34,465 nt of DNA from contig CDRNVI010000131.1 of assembly GCA_977017575.1 (NCBI GenBank), forward strand, positions 1 through 34,465, in the 5' to 3' direction. Numbering within the stretch: the first letter of the stretch is position 1; the number at the start of each line of letters is the position of its first letter. The notes beneath the pieces are model-generated. The model was not told the DNA's origin, ran no database searches, and was given only the letters and a program-made list of their open reading frames with translations. Position numbers and translations under genes: made by a program. Shown piece after piece: positions 22,230-30,884 of the stretch. Source of the stretch: Paramoeba atlantica. Lineage: Eukaryota > Discosea.

Positions 22230-23227
22230 TTATAAATTTAAAATAGTATTAAACGGATATCTTGCCAATAATAAGTTTATAGACGTTTTAAAACGTAATG
22301 TGAAAGTAAAATAATAATAATTTTTCAATATTCACGTATCTAAAGGGAAAACCCAATTAAATTAAATAATTAAAGAATATCTAATGAATTGAATCATCTT
22401 AGTAATTAGTTAAAAAAAATAAAAATGATATTATTAGTAGTGGCGAGCGAAAATAAAATAGCTAAATTAAACAATAATATAAATAAAAAATATAATAATT
22501 TGGAATAATTAACAAAATAAGTAATAGTCTTGTTATTTTTTATTATTATTATTGGTTTTGAGTAAAATAAAAACTAAATTTGTTTGAAGATTAGAGTACC
22601 ATCTCTAAAGGCTAAAGAATTATTATTGAGCGATAGTGAAAAAGTACTGTGAAGGAAAGATGAAAAGAAATTTTTTAAAAATGTTGAAATAGATTTTGAA
22701 ATTTAATACTAAATAGCACTTTAAGCATAAATAATTATATGTTAAAAGGTACCTTTTGCATAATGGGTCAGTGAGTTAATTATTGTAGCAAAATAAAAAA
22801 TTATTAAATTTTTTAATTGTAATTAATATATTTATAGTTATAATAATTAGACCCGAAACCAAGTGATCTAGTCATGGGCAGATTGAAGTTAATTAAATAT
22901 TAATGGAGGATCGAACCCGTTTATGTTGCAATATATTGGGATGACCTATGATTAGGGGTGAAAGGCTAATCAAACTTGGAGATAGCTGGTTTTCTACGAA
23001 ATCTATTTAAGTAGAGATGAAATTTAAATTTATATAAGGTAGAGCTACCATATTGGGTTGTTGAATCCATATGAACTTCAAATAAATATAAAGTAAAAAT
23101 TTTAATTTCGATATATGGCGAAAAGGTTGTATATCAAGAGGGAAAGAGCCCAGATTATAAATTAAGGTTTCTAAATTAATATTAAGTTAAAAAGTATATT
23201 ATAATATTAACAATGAATAGGAGGTAG

Positions 23228-23261
<34 letters not shown>

Positions 23262-23942
23262 CAGCTCACTATTGATAGATATTTATATACAAAAATATAA
23301 CGAAAATAAATATTATACCGAAATTATAAAATATTATTTAAAATAATAATATTGGTAGTAGAACGTTTTATAAAAGAAAAAAAAAATTGTTAAATTATAA
23401 AATTAAAATTGAATATACTGGCATAAGTAGCAAAAATAATGTTATAAACATTATCATCTAAAAATCTAAGGTTTCTAATGTCAAGATAAACTGCATTAGG
23501 TTAATCGGTCCCTAAAATGAATATGATAGTAATAATTGAAGGGTAGTTAAAGAGTTATAAGGATAACATAATATTTTTAACGTTATTAGTAGATGACAGT
23601 TTATTTTTTAAATATTTTAGGATCAAATTTTAATAAATATAGTAAAACATTGTGTGATATATTCGAATATATTGATTGAAATATTTAAAAAATAAATTCA
23701 AGAAAGAATACTAATATATAAAACCGTACTAAATCCTACACAGGAGGATTAGTAGAGAATACTAAGATGAATAATTGAATAATATCGAAGGAACTCGGCA
23801 AATTAACTCTGTAACTTCGGGAGAAAGAGTATTTTTATATATACATTATATGTATATAAAAATGTAACAGAATAGAGGATGGCGACTGTTTAACAAAAAC
23901 ACAGGACTTTGCAAAATTAATTAATGATGTATAAGGTCTGAC
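22230..23942 (+). rRNA. rnl: Mitochondrial large-subunit rRNA, 5' part, cut at the contig join
   Basis: Bacterial-type 23S blocks appear in order: CGGATATCTTGCC near 22254, GGGAAAACCCAATT near 22346, TAGTGGCGAGCGAAA near 22438, the AGATAGCTGGTTTTCTACGAA block near 22980, AGCGTAACAGCTCACT near 23256, and GGAACTCGGCAAATTAACTC plus GTAACTTCGGGAGAA near 23790-23825. The last match is GACTGTTTAACAAAAACACAGGACTTTGC to GTCTGAC at about 23942, corresponding to the region near position 1,800 of E. coli 23S. The peptidyl-transferase domain V and domain VI are absent because the sequence changes to bacterial DNA. The 5' end is approximate. Confidence 0.93.
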
Positions 23943-23950
23943 ATGCTTAG
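23936..23950. other. Join between mitochondrial and bacterial DNA
   Basis: To the left, the sequence follows the conserved LSU rRNA line up to GTCTGAC. To the right it becomes higher-GC sequence that reads on the minus strand as phage protein. The exact base is uncertain by a few positions. Both flanking genes are cut mid-length, and no repeat, integrase or tRNA target is seen. Confidence 0.85.
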
Positions 23951-24122
23951 GTGTAATGTGCGTTAATTCAAAGCGCAGTTGACTGGCAGGCACGAGTGCG
24001 GCGCGTTGCATGGCTTTTTCAAAAATGTCTAACAATGCATTTTCTTCTTGTTTAGTGCAATGGGTATTTTTCACATCCCAGATGAGTGGTTTGTAAAATA
24101 GTCTGTCGATTAATGTGCTCAT
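23943..24122 (-). CDS. Unidentified phage ORF, 3' end cut by the join
   Basis: The start ATG at 24122 follows a GGAG ribosome-binding site. About 60 codons (MSTLIDRLFYKPLIWDVKN onward, ending near RFELTHITPKHV) belong to the bacterial side. Further reading continues into the antisense of the rRNA and is not real protein. Its place after the holin suggests a lysis or late accessory gene, but no domain is recognisable. Confidence 0.5.
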
Positions 24123-24212
24123 GGTTTTTTCTCCAGTTAAGTTAACGTTACGTTGTAATTAACGCTCACTATCGAAGGTATAGCCAGTCGAATTAGCCTA
24201 TATTTATCCCTA

Positions 24213-24662
24213 TCAGAACCGCTTTACTAACATTCGATGACCAAACCAGAAAGTGACAACCGCCGCAAATAAAGTGCGCGTCTCTTCATCCCAAATAGCC
24301 AATAGCCCGTCCATGACTAAGATACCTTGTTGCAGTAACGTCACTAATGTCATGACTTTGATAAGCACGAACAAGGCAAAAAAGGCATAGGTGATGATGG
24401 GCCTCACTGACGCACGTAACGCTTCAATCCATTTGACACCACTTGGGAGGCTCGCGTGTTGATACAATGCTTGGCTTTCAGTGATATCCGCTTGGGTTTG
24501 AATCTCAGACAAACGTTGATTGTGTCCCTGGCGCTGCATCTCCAGTTGTTTATCAAGCATGGCTAGCTCATGTTGTCGGTCAGCCCTGTCTTGAATTAAT
24601 TTCAATACCGATGGGAATCCTGATGTCATAAACCCTAACAGGGCTCCTAAGAATGTTAACAT
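24213..24662 (-). CDS. Three-TM holin, GTA type
   Basis: The 149-residue protein has an N-terminal hydrophobic segment (LTFLGALLGFMTSGFPSVLKLI), then a charged coiled coil (about 25-65, DRADRQHELAMLDKQLEMQRQ). Two C-terminal helices follow, with WIEALRASVRPIITYAFFALFVL preceding the first. This layout matches the holin family of gene-transfer agents and tailed phages (GTA_holin_3TM), which forms inner-membrane holes for lysis. A ribosome-binding AAGGGG lies just upstream. It starts 20 bases after the DUF6127-like gene and probably shares its transcript. Confidence 0.75.
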   Translation of the reverse strand: MLTFLGALLGFMTSGFPSVLKLIQDRADRQHELAMLDKQLEMQRQGHNQRLSEIQTQADITESQALYQHASLPSGVKWIEALRASVRPIITYAFFALFVLIKVMTLVTLLQQGILVMDGLLAIWDEETRTLFAAVVTFWFGHRMLVKRF

Positions 24663-24682
24663 GATTTTCCCCTTTATAATTT

Positions 24683-24982
24683 CTATTGCTTATTGATATG
24701 AAAAAGCGAGTCCAATTTCCCTGAAATCCCTGCGAAGAAGAGCACCAACATCCCAATTGTTAACCAGCGCACCATCGTTTGCACAAAGGTGTGCTGCATC
24801 GTCTTGATGGTTTTCGCTAGCCCTCGTAATGTACGCAGGTCATTAACTGTATCATCCATCAAGCCCATTTCAATGAGTGCTTTACGTGCGCCGCGTGCTG
24901 AGGCTTTTTCGATTAATTCATCTAATTCTGCTTGAGTTAATTTGATACCTTCATCAGATGATTTAGCCTTTTTGATTTCCAT
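24683..24982 (-). CDS. DUF6127-like small membrane protein
   Basis: The 99-residue protein has a polar N-terminal half with LTQAELDELIEKASARGARKALIEMGL, then a helix-rich linker (DLRTLRGLAKTIKTMQHTF) and one C-terminal membrane span (WLTIGMLVLFFAGISG). This pattern is common in a family next to holins in phage tail/lysis modules (DUF6127 by memory). Its role is unknown; it may assist the holin. AGAGGAAA is a clear ribosome-binding site. Confidence 0.65.
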   Translation of the reverse strand: MEIKKAKSSDEGIKLTQAELDELIEKASARGARKALIEMGLMDDTVNDLRTLRGLAKTIKTMQHTFVQTMVRWLTIGMLVLFFAGISGKLDSLFHINKQ

Positions 24983-25046
24983 AGTAGTTTCCTCTCTGTT
25001 ACAAAGTTAAATAAAATTAGATTGAAAAAAATAAATGAATTGAATG

Positions 25047-27305
25047 TTATGCGTCAGCCGTATGCACGGCTGGATGTTCTGTGACAGCGCTGATTTCAAT
25101 GACATCGCCTCTAGGACGTACAGCCGTAACGCGAGCCAATGTGCTCCATTCATTGCCAACACCAAAGGCCACATGCGTGCGCTCTTGTGATTCGCCGGTA
25201 TAAGGTTCAAAGTTAAAGTCACCTTGAATGATAACTTGATTAGCGTTGTTACCTGGCTTGACTTGATACGTACCACTGACACTGCCATCTTGGTTGCGCA
25301 GGCCAATGACGTGCTCATCTAATTTGTTTTCATCCCAGGTGAGTGGCTCCGATAAAGTTAATGTATTGCCCTCAACGCTAACGACTTCGGCTCCTTGCCC
25401 CCAAGATGGCATATCGTGCGTAATTGCAATTAAATCACCATAGGTTGGAATCAACCCCTCTAATTCTGTTTGAAATGTTACGAGTCGTCTACGATAGTGG
25501 TTAGTAGCTGCCATATACTTACCCTCACGTATCGCTTGATTCTTATCGGTGCAACCTAATAATCTCACTCTTGCGGGTTGTTCACTGGTACTGTTAGGCA
25601 AACTGACTTCCGCTTCATCGGGTCGCCAAGTTTGACTGCAGAAGTATTCAACAATGACACTGTCAGCGGTATCATCACTGGCAAGCAAGTAGTGCAGCTT
25701 TAAGCTGTGTTTAACAATATTGCGTGGTGAGAACAAGGCTACCGGAATTTCCCTTGGCTCGTCTCTAACGAATCGCACAATCCCCGTTTGCATAAAACAT
25801 ACTGCACGACCACAACGGGCAACGCGTATCATGGCCTCCCATACTGTAATCGGTTGGTCAAATACCACATCCACAAAATCATTGCGTTGTTGCCATATCG
25901 CATCTAAGTTGGCTAGCGCTTGTAAATCAATACGGCTATCAGGCAAGTTACCGCCGTATTCATTCTTAGCAATGTCAGCTAAGCTCCAAGCAATCGAGCG
26001 TGTTGCCTTGGGTGTACTCCAACCCGTTTCTCTATTCCACGTTGGTAGTTTGCGCGTAACAATGCAATTCACTAATCGCGATGCACGCTGTGATAAGTTA
26101 TCGGTGGCACGCATTTTAATCGCCAGCAATGTCACGTTACCCATATCAGCACGTTGATTAAGCGTTGCTTTCAATCCTGCCCAACGTAATTCATTGCCAC
26201 TGCGCGCGGATGGTTCTTTATTATTGGTTCTAAGCGCTCTGACTTCATAACGCCCTGGTGCGACAACGTAGTGATACGTTAACCGTTGTGGCATATTAGT
26301 CGCTGCTGTAAGCGTTTCACTGCCTAGCTGCTGCCAATCATGCAATGGATTACCCTCATCATTAATTTGTCTTGCCTCAACTATCCACGTTAGGGTGCGT
26401 GCGTCTAATCCACCACCATCATTGGCATAGTAAAGGCCGCGCGGCATGATGATATCGATACTCAATTGCGTTGCAATAGTGTCCGCCGGATTCACCACAA
26501 AACCACCAACGTAACCGCCACCATTAGCGGTGGATAACAGCTCTTGGCCTGCGATTTCCGGTGCTGTGATGACATTTGCTGAGAATAACGTCACATTGCT
26601 ACCAGGCGGCACTACTTCATAATTAATTTCCTGAAAGGAACTAATCGGTGTATCCTCAATACGAATACTTTCAATCTCATATTCGCCTTGACCAATGCAA
26701 TGTAATTGATAGAGGTATTGTTCATTATTGGCGTAATGAGAATACGGTGTGCTGGCTAAATCAGGATAGACAATGTGTCTGCCGTAAATCACGGGTATCG
26801 GTTGACTTAAGCGTGCTTGATTACCTCTGGCTTGCAATGAATACGTGGGACTCGGTGCCGGTGTATTGTCAAATCCATGGATAGAGGCCATTGGGGGCGG
26901 CACTAATACATTCACCAAGGCTGTACCGGCTAAAGCAACTCCGGCTGTCACCAACCCAACACCAATACTACTGGTAATGCCAAGTCCTGCCGCAACGGCA
27001 CCCCCAATCGCAGGAGCGGCCACCATCACTGCAATCATTAACACGGAACGCAGAATCTTACCGCCGCCCCCACCTCCTTGTGGCAGAGTGATGAATGTAA
27101 CAACATCATTGGCGTTTATAGTTGTCGTTTGCCAATCCTGACGTAACAATGGATTGCCATTGACTAAACAAATTGTTGGTAATTCAAATGTCACCGCATT
27201 GGACTGCACTAACCACGCTGCAATGGTAGTAGCATGATCAACAGTAATCAGTTCTCGCCCACGCTCACACAAAAAAGGGTTATGCAGAATAACAACGTGC
27301 GCCAT
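25047..27305 (-). CDS. Phage tail tip host-specificity protein, TipJ/gpJ family
   Basis: The 752-residue protein forms the tail tip that contacts the host surface. The N-terminal ~75 residues include a ubiquitin-like fold region (TVDHATTIAAWL to NDVVTFITLPQGGGGGGK). A Gly/Ala-rich hydrophobic stretch follows (about 85-135), then SLQARGNQARLSQPIPVIYGRHIVYPDLAS, a signature of lambda-gpJ relatives. The central region has VWEAMIRVARCGRAVCFMQTGIVRFVRDEP, and a C-terminal beta-rich region follows. The ATG overlaps the stop of the NlpC gene by one base, so the two are translationally coupled. It is shorter than lambda gpJ (~1,130), matching TipJ proteins that leave receptor binding to a separate fibre. 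Confidence 0.88.
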   Translation of the reverse strand: MAHVVILHNPFLCERGRELITVDHATTIAAWLVQSNAVTFELPTICLVNGNPLLRQDWQTTTINANDVVTFITLPQGGGGGGKILRSVLMIAVMVAAPAIGGAVAAGLGITSSIGVGLVTAGVALAGTALVNVLVPPPMASIHGFDNTPAPSPTYSLQARGNQARLSQPIPVIYGRHIVYPDLASTPYSHYANNEQYLYQLHCIGQGEYEIESIRIEDTPISSFQEINYEVVPPGSNVTLFSANVITAPEIAGQELLSTANGGGYVGGFVVNPADTIATQLSIDIIMPRGLYYANDGGGLDARTLTWIVEARQINDEGNPLHDWQQLGSETLTAATNMPQRLTYHYVVAPGRYEVRALRTNNKEPSARSGNELRWAGLKATLNQRADMGNVTLLAIKMRATDNLSQRASRLVNCIVTRKLPTWNRETGWSTPKATRSIAWSLADIAKNEYGGNLPDSRIDLQALANLDAIWQQRNDFVDVVFDQPITVWEAMIRVARCGRAVCFMQTGIVRFVRDEPREIPVALFSPRNIVKHSLKLHYLLASDDTADSVIVEYFCSQTWRPDEAEVSLPNSTSEQPARVRLLGCTDKNQAIREGKYMAATNHYRRRLVTFQTELEGLIPTYGDLIAITHDMPSWGQGAEVVSVEGNTLTLSEPLTWDENKLDEHVIGLRNQDGSVSGTYQVKPGNNANQVIIQGDFNFEPYTGESQERTHVAFGVGNEWSTLARVTAVRPRGDVIEISAVTEHPAVHTADA

Positions 27306-27721
27306 TACAGTAAATCACCTTGAAATTGATAACAGCCCTCAATCTGCCAACTCGATACGCGCAAGCTGTTAATGGTTTGAAACACCACACCACTCTTTTG
27401 CACACAATGCAGCACGCCTTGTTCAGTTGGATTAATGGCAATCCATATCCCAACGTGAATCGGGTAACGTGATTGACGCAATAATACGGCATCGCCTTCA
27501 GTGGGATTGTCAGTTAATTGCCAGCGTTGCTTCTCGGGGTGTTGTTTAAACGCTTTAGCTACTTCTGTTAAGTTGATAGCATCCACCGGAATATCAGGTA
27601 ATGTGCGATTGAAATGTGTTTGCTGTATGTATTTCACCAAGCCCCAACAGTCAAAACCATTTTTATCTCTACCACCTGATTGCCATAGTAAGCCAATGTA
27701 ATCACATGCCCAATGAGTCAT
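27305..27721 (-). CDS. NlpC/P60 tail assembly protein (gpK-like)
   Basis: The 138-residue cysteine peptidase-fold protein has the catalytic Cys in KNGFDCWGLVKY (about residue 25). The catalytic His follows in RYPIHVGIWI (about 91), and a polar third residue probably lies in the LHCVQKSG strand. Members cleave peptidoglycan stems and act in tail-tip assembly or penetration. It sits between the DUF1833 and TipJ genes, the usual gpK-like position, and its stop overlaps the TipJ start. Confidence 0.88.
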   Translation of the reverse strand: MTHWACDYIGLLWQSGGRDKNGFDCWGLVKYIQQTHFNRTLPDIPVDAINLTEVAKAFKQHPEKQRWQLTDNPTEGDAVLLRQSRYPIHVGIWIAINPTEQGVLHCVQKSGVVFQTINSLRVSSWQIEGCYQFQGDLL

Positions 27722-27770
27722 AGAAAAAATCTCTTATTCCGGATAAAAAAAGAAAGTGTTAGTTGATGCG

Positions 27771-28313
27771 CTATCGTGCCAGGCCAGGAAACTGCCTTAA
27801 CGTATAGCACTGAGCTGGAAAACGTTTATTACCAATATCCAGCATTCTGGCACGCCCTACGATACGCATGACATCGGCTTCAACATCGCTTAGTACCAGT
27901 GTTATCGGTGGCACCATGTGTGGAGTCGAGGTATCGTTGCTTAAATACGGGCGATACGTCACTTCAATTTTATCGCCACTATCAACAGCCGCATCCAAGT
28001 GCTTCATTAGCTCACCACTCACGTTGTCAATCGTTACGGTAATTTCTGGTACCGGCGCTGTATCTACCGTCGGCAAACTCAAATCAAAACTCATCGCAAT
28101 GAATGTAACAACTTCACTGGCATTGAGTGGCGCAGTCTCTTCAAGCGTTGCTTGTAAGTTCTGATAATCTCTTACCAACCTCACTGCCATGACATTACCT
28201 TCATCATCCACAAATTTGGGATGGCGTAGCTCTAATGTGTGGAGTATCACTACATCACTCGGTGATGAGGCATACGCTTCTTGGATAGCCTGGCTTAATG
28301 TTGGGTCTGGCAT
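27771..28313 (-). CDS. DUF1833 phage tail protein
   Basis: The 180-residue protein has an N-terminal TLSQAIQEAYASSP and VILHTLELRHP. A beta-strand region follows with FIAMSFDLSLPTVDTAPVPEITVTIDNV, then a C-terminal MRIVGRARMLDIGNKRFPAQCYTLRQFPGL. This matches the DUF1833 family found beside NlpC and TipJ genes, thought to be a tail-hub or gpL-like structural protein. It starts 7 bases after the upstream gene and is followed by a 49-base gap. Confidence 0.78.
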   Translation of the reverse strand: MPDPTLSQAIQEAYASSPSDVVILHTLELRHPKFVDDEGNVMAVRLVRDYQNLQATLEETAPLNASEVVTFIAMSFDLSLPTVDTAPVPEITVTIDNVSGELMKHLDAAVDSGDKIEVTYRPYLSNDTSTPHMVPPITLVLSDVEADVMRIVGRARMLDIGNKRFPAQCYTLRQFPGLAR

Positions 28314-28320
28314 TTAATCA

Positions 28321-28863
28321 TCACTCTGCTTCAGTTTCTTTTATGGTTTGTCCTGCTGCTGTTGTCTCTTTCATTTGCGCTTCTTCATCGGCTTCTGCAA
28401 TGGTTTCTTCATCTGCATCAACTCCCCACACCTCATCGGTTAGGTAATTAACGTTAACCCCATGTAAGAGCAAAACTTCAATATCATTAGAAATATCTCG
28501 CAACCGTTGAATCTGCCCAAATAATTCCGCCGCTTTATTAAGCGCGGCTTCCTCTGCATCCGTTAATTCTTTTTTGTCTATCAATAACACCCAATCCATT
28601 AACGCATTTTGCTGCCTCCACGGCGGCGCAATGGCTTCAATACGACGCCTGGCTTCCTCCTTAACTTGCCGGAACAACAGGCTATTTGCAATCACTTGCT
28701 GTTGCTCTTCATCACTTACCGCTTTGCCACCACGCGGTGGTTTCACATCATCAAAAAACGCATAGTAATGGTTGCCATTGTACTCAGCTAAATGAATCGG
28801 TACTCTGCTGCTTTCTTTGAAAAGGGGTGGGTGTCTCGTTGGGTAGGACTTTAATTTCATCAT
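28321..28863 (-). CDS. Putative tail fibre assembly or chaperone-like protein
   Basis: The 180-residue acidic protein has a N-terminal region HLAEYNGNHYYAFFDDV, then a helical segment EEARRRIEAIAPPWRQQNALMDWVLLIDK that recalls tail-fibre-assembly and XkdW-like phage proteins. A very acidic tail follows (about 150-180, EEA/TE/AD-rich). It lies directly downstream of the tail fibre gene, the normal place for a fibre chaperone. No enzymatic motif is seen. AGAGGT precedes the ATG. Confidence 0.55.
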   Translation of the reverse strand: MMKLKSYPTRHPPLFKESSRVPIHLAEYNGNHYYAFFDDVKPPRGGKAVSDEEQQQVIANSLLFRQVKEEARRRIEAIAPPWRQQNALMDWVLLIDKKELTDAEEAALNKAAELFGQIQRLRDISNDIEVLLLHGVNVNYLTDEVWGVDADEETIAEADEEAQMKETTAAGQTIKETEAE

Positions 28864-28872
28864 TCATTACCT

Positions 28873-30540
28873 CTAAAAAATAACGTTCTTGAGGACAATT
28901 ACATTGTGCAAGTTGCCACTTTGAGTGCCGGTTTCACCGTAATCTACATTGTGACCACACGCATCGACTCGCCCATCAGTGTAGAGTACACTTAGGCCCC
29001 AATCACTTTGACCTTGTCCAAAGCATCCCCAGTCTTCAATCTCACCGGATAGCCCCAACACCTGAGCAAATTGATTGTTGACATTGGATACGGAACTAAC
29101 GCCTAAGTTGCCACGATTACTGTAGCCTGCGGCCCATAACGCATTCCCCGCTTGGACAATACACCCCTCATAGCTGGTACCACCCCCAAAGCACACTTGG
29201 CTGACATTGCCTTGGAATGCACCACTGGGCTTGATAGGAGATAATTGATGCGTCGTATTGCCGGTGCCTAATTGCCCGTAATTGTTATATCCCCAACTAT
29301 ACAGCTCATGTGTATCGGTGAGACCGGCGACACTGAGATAACGCCCATCTCCAGTGACCACATCCACGAATGTCGCGGCGTGTTGGATTTGAGAGAAACT
29401 GTTGCGCGTTGTGGTATCGCCTAACCCCAATTGCCCATCGCTGTTGTAACCGGTTGACCACAGCGTGCCATCGGCTAACAACACAAACCCACTCCCAGCT
29501 GGGCCTTGTCCATCTGCTCTATAACCACAGGTAACGACAGCTTTCTTCACATCGCGCATTGTCGGATGTAGCATCGGACTATTGCGCTGTGTGGCATCGC
29601 TTAAGCCCAGTTGGCCATTGGCATTCCATCCCCACACCCACAGTTGTTTCTCTTCATCAACGGCATAGATACTGTAGGGGTTGCCCGATACCGCCAGGTG
29701 GGTAATGTGAGTCAATGCCCCGCAGCGTACCGGCGTGTATTGATGCGCCGTGGTGCCATTGCCTAAACTGCCATTGCTATTATACCCACAGGCATAGACT
29801 TCACCCTCGGTGGTTAAGAAGAAGGCGCACCCAAAATCAAAGTGATTAGGCCGACCGGTGACAATGTGTTTAATTTGGATATTGTGTTGAGCGAAAAAAT
29901 CAATGCGCTGTGCAATCGCGCGACTGGCCGTATCCCCATGCCCTAACTGGCCGTAGTTGTTGTAGCCCCATGACCACACATCTCCTTCAGCCGTGAGGGC
30001 ATAGTGTTGCTGACCGCCCGAATACACCGCGACAAAGCGTACATCATTATTTAAGGTGGTGACTCGATTGGGTAAGTAAGTGTTTTTTGCAACAGGGTCG
30101 CCATTGGCATGATTGCCACCATAGCCACAGGCTTTGAGGGTGCCATCACGCATCAGATAGACACGCGTATACCAGCCGCCTAAGCCATTAACCTGGGATA
30201 ATTTCCACACCGCTTGTGAAGGAGGCAGCCCGACATCACGCCATTGCGGTTGCTGGTTATCACCCGCTTGTAATACTTGGCCTAGATTGCCACAGGGTAA
30301 GCGTATCGTGGCATTACCATCATGCGTTAACAAATCCCCTTGTTCAATGAGTTGATGCGTACCTGCGGCTAACATATCCCAGTCATTGCCTACAACTGGC
30401 GCAATACCAGCAGCCACATCACGTTTGGCAATGAAGCTGGAACCGTGGTAAGACACCACATCATCACGCACGTAAGTAACGTCACTGTCATACGCGCCGC
30501 ACCAATTCATGCGGATATTCCCTAAATCTAAAATTGTCAT
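28873..30540 (-). CDS. Tail fibre with RCC1 beta-propeller repeats
   Basis: The 555-residue protein has residues 10-60 resembling a carbohydrate-binding module (CGAYDSDVTYVRDDVVSYHG and a conserved WDMLAAG). A phage-fibre linker follows (QGDLLTHDGNATIRLPCG). From about 120 to the end come seven RCC1-like repeats of ~55-60 residues, each with the G-N-GQLG-G-D/T core (WSWGYNNYGQLGHGDTASR, YACGYNSNGSLGNGTTAHQ, WVWGWNANGQLGLSDATQR, and so on). The repeats should close as a seven-bladed propeller and serve as the receptor-binding head. RCC1 propellers are best known in eukaryotic exchange factors and in some bacterial effectors, but here the gene neighbours indicate a phage fibre. Confidence 0.85.
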   Translation of the reverse strand: MTILDLGNIRMNWCGAYDSDVTYVRDDVVSYHGSSFIAKRDVAAGIAPVVGNDWDMLAAGTHQLIEQGDLLTHDGNATIRLPCGNLGQVLQAGDNQQPQWRDVGLPPSQAVWKLSQVNGLGGWYTRVYLMRDGTLKACGYGGNHANGDPVAKNTYLPNRVTTLNNDVRFVAVYSGGQQHYALTAEGDVWSWGYNNYGQLGHGDTASRAIAQRIDFFAQHNIQIKHIVTGRPNHFDFGCAFFLTTEGEVYACGYNSNGSLGNGTTAHQYTPVRCGALTHITHLAVSGNPYSIYAVDEEKQLWVWGWNANGQLGLSDATQRNSPMLHPTMRDVKKAVVTCGYRADGQGPAGSGFVLLADGTLWSTGYNSDGQLGLGDTTTRNSFSQIQHAATFVDVVTGDGRYLSVAGLTDTHELYSWGYNNYGQLGTGNTTHQLSPIKPSGAFQGNVSQVCFGGGTSYEGCIVQAGNALWAAGYSNRGNLGVSSVSNVNNQFAQVLGLSGEIEDWGCFGQGQSDWGLSVLYTDGRVDACGHNVDYGETGTQSGNLHNVIVLKNVIF

Positions 30541-30556
30541 ACTGATTCCTATGTCA

Positions 30557-30738
30557 TTAGACAGTTACTAATAAGTGTCCACGAGTATCGATTTCAATGG
30601 CAATACCGACCGGCGCAATGAAGTAAGACAAAAATGTATTGGCATTACAGCGGTCTTCATTAATATGTAGTTTGAGTTTGGCACCGGCTTTAGATAAACC
30701 GTATGCTTCCAGTACCGTTGCGTGACAGCCATCAATCT
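30557..30738 (-). pseudogene. Partial phage gene next to the IS66 element
   Basis: The C-terminal ~60 codons of a protein (ending FLSYFIAPVGIAIEIDTRGH followed by LLVTV) lie just upstream of the tail fibre gene. The coding signal stops where the IS66 element begins, so the insertion probably removed or separated the rest. I do not recognise the family. A baseplate or tail protein is expected from position. Confidence 0.5.
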
Positions 30739-30884
30739 GTCAATTATTCTGTGTAGGGGCAATTTATTTTTTTGATTTTGCCATTGTGCTTTTTTCCGAC
30801 TTGCAATTTGAAAATAATGGGATCAGACTTGTTTCCAGGTCAGGTTATTTCTGACTGACCAATGGATGAAACAAGGATTATGTT

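Larger units (their letters stand above)
23943..30738 (-). mobile_element. Prophage segment: tail-tip, tail-fibre and lysis genes
   Basis: This segment has a run of minus-strand genes with tight spacing and Shine-Dalgarno sites. They are a partial gene, RCC1 tail fibre, tail-fibre-assembly-like, DUF1833, NlpC/P60, TipJ-type protein, DUF6127-like, GTA-type holin, and an ORF cut by the join. The order resembles the tail-tip end of siphovirus-like prophages or gene-transfer agents. The visible genes look whole. Head, packaging, integrase and regulatory genes are outside the window or lost, so completeness and age cannot be judged. The IS66 element bounds it on the right. Confidence 0.8.

Noticed and set aside
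25007-25318. 103-codon minus-strand ORF overlapping the TipJ gene
   Set aside because: Shadow in another frame of the strongly supported TipJ protein.
23836-30740. CRISPR array or anti-phage defence system near the prophage
   Set aside because: No regular direct repeats or cas-like genes seen; the region is fully explained by phage structural and lysis genes.
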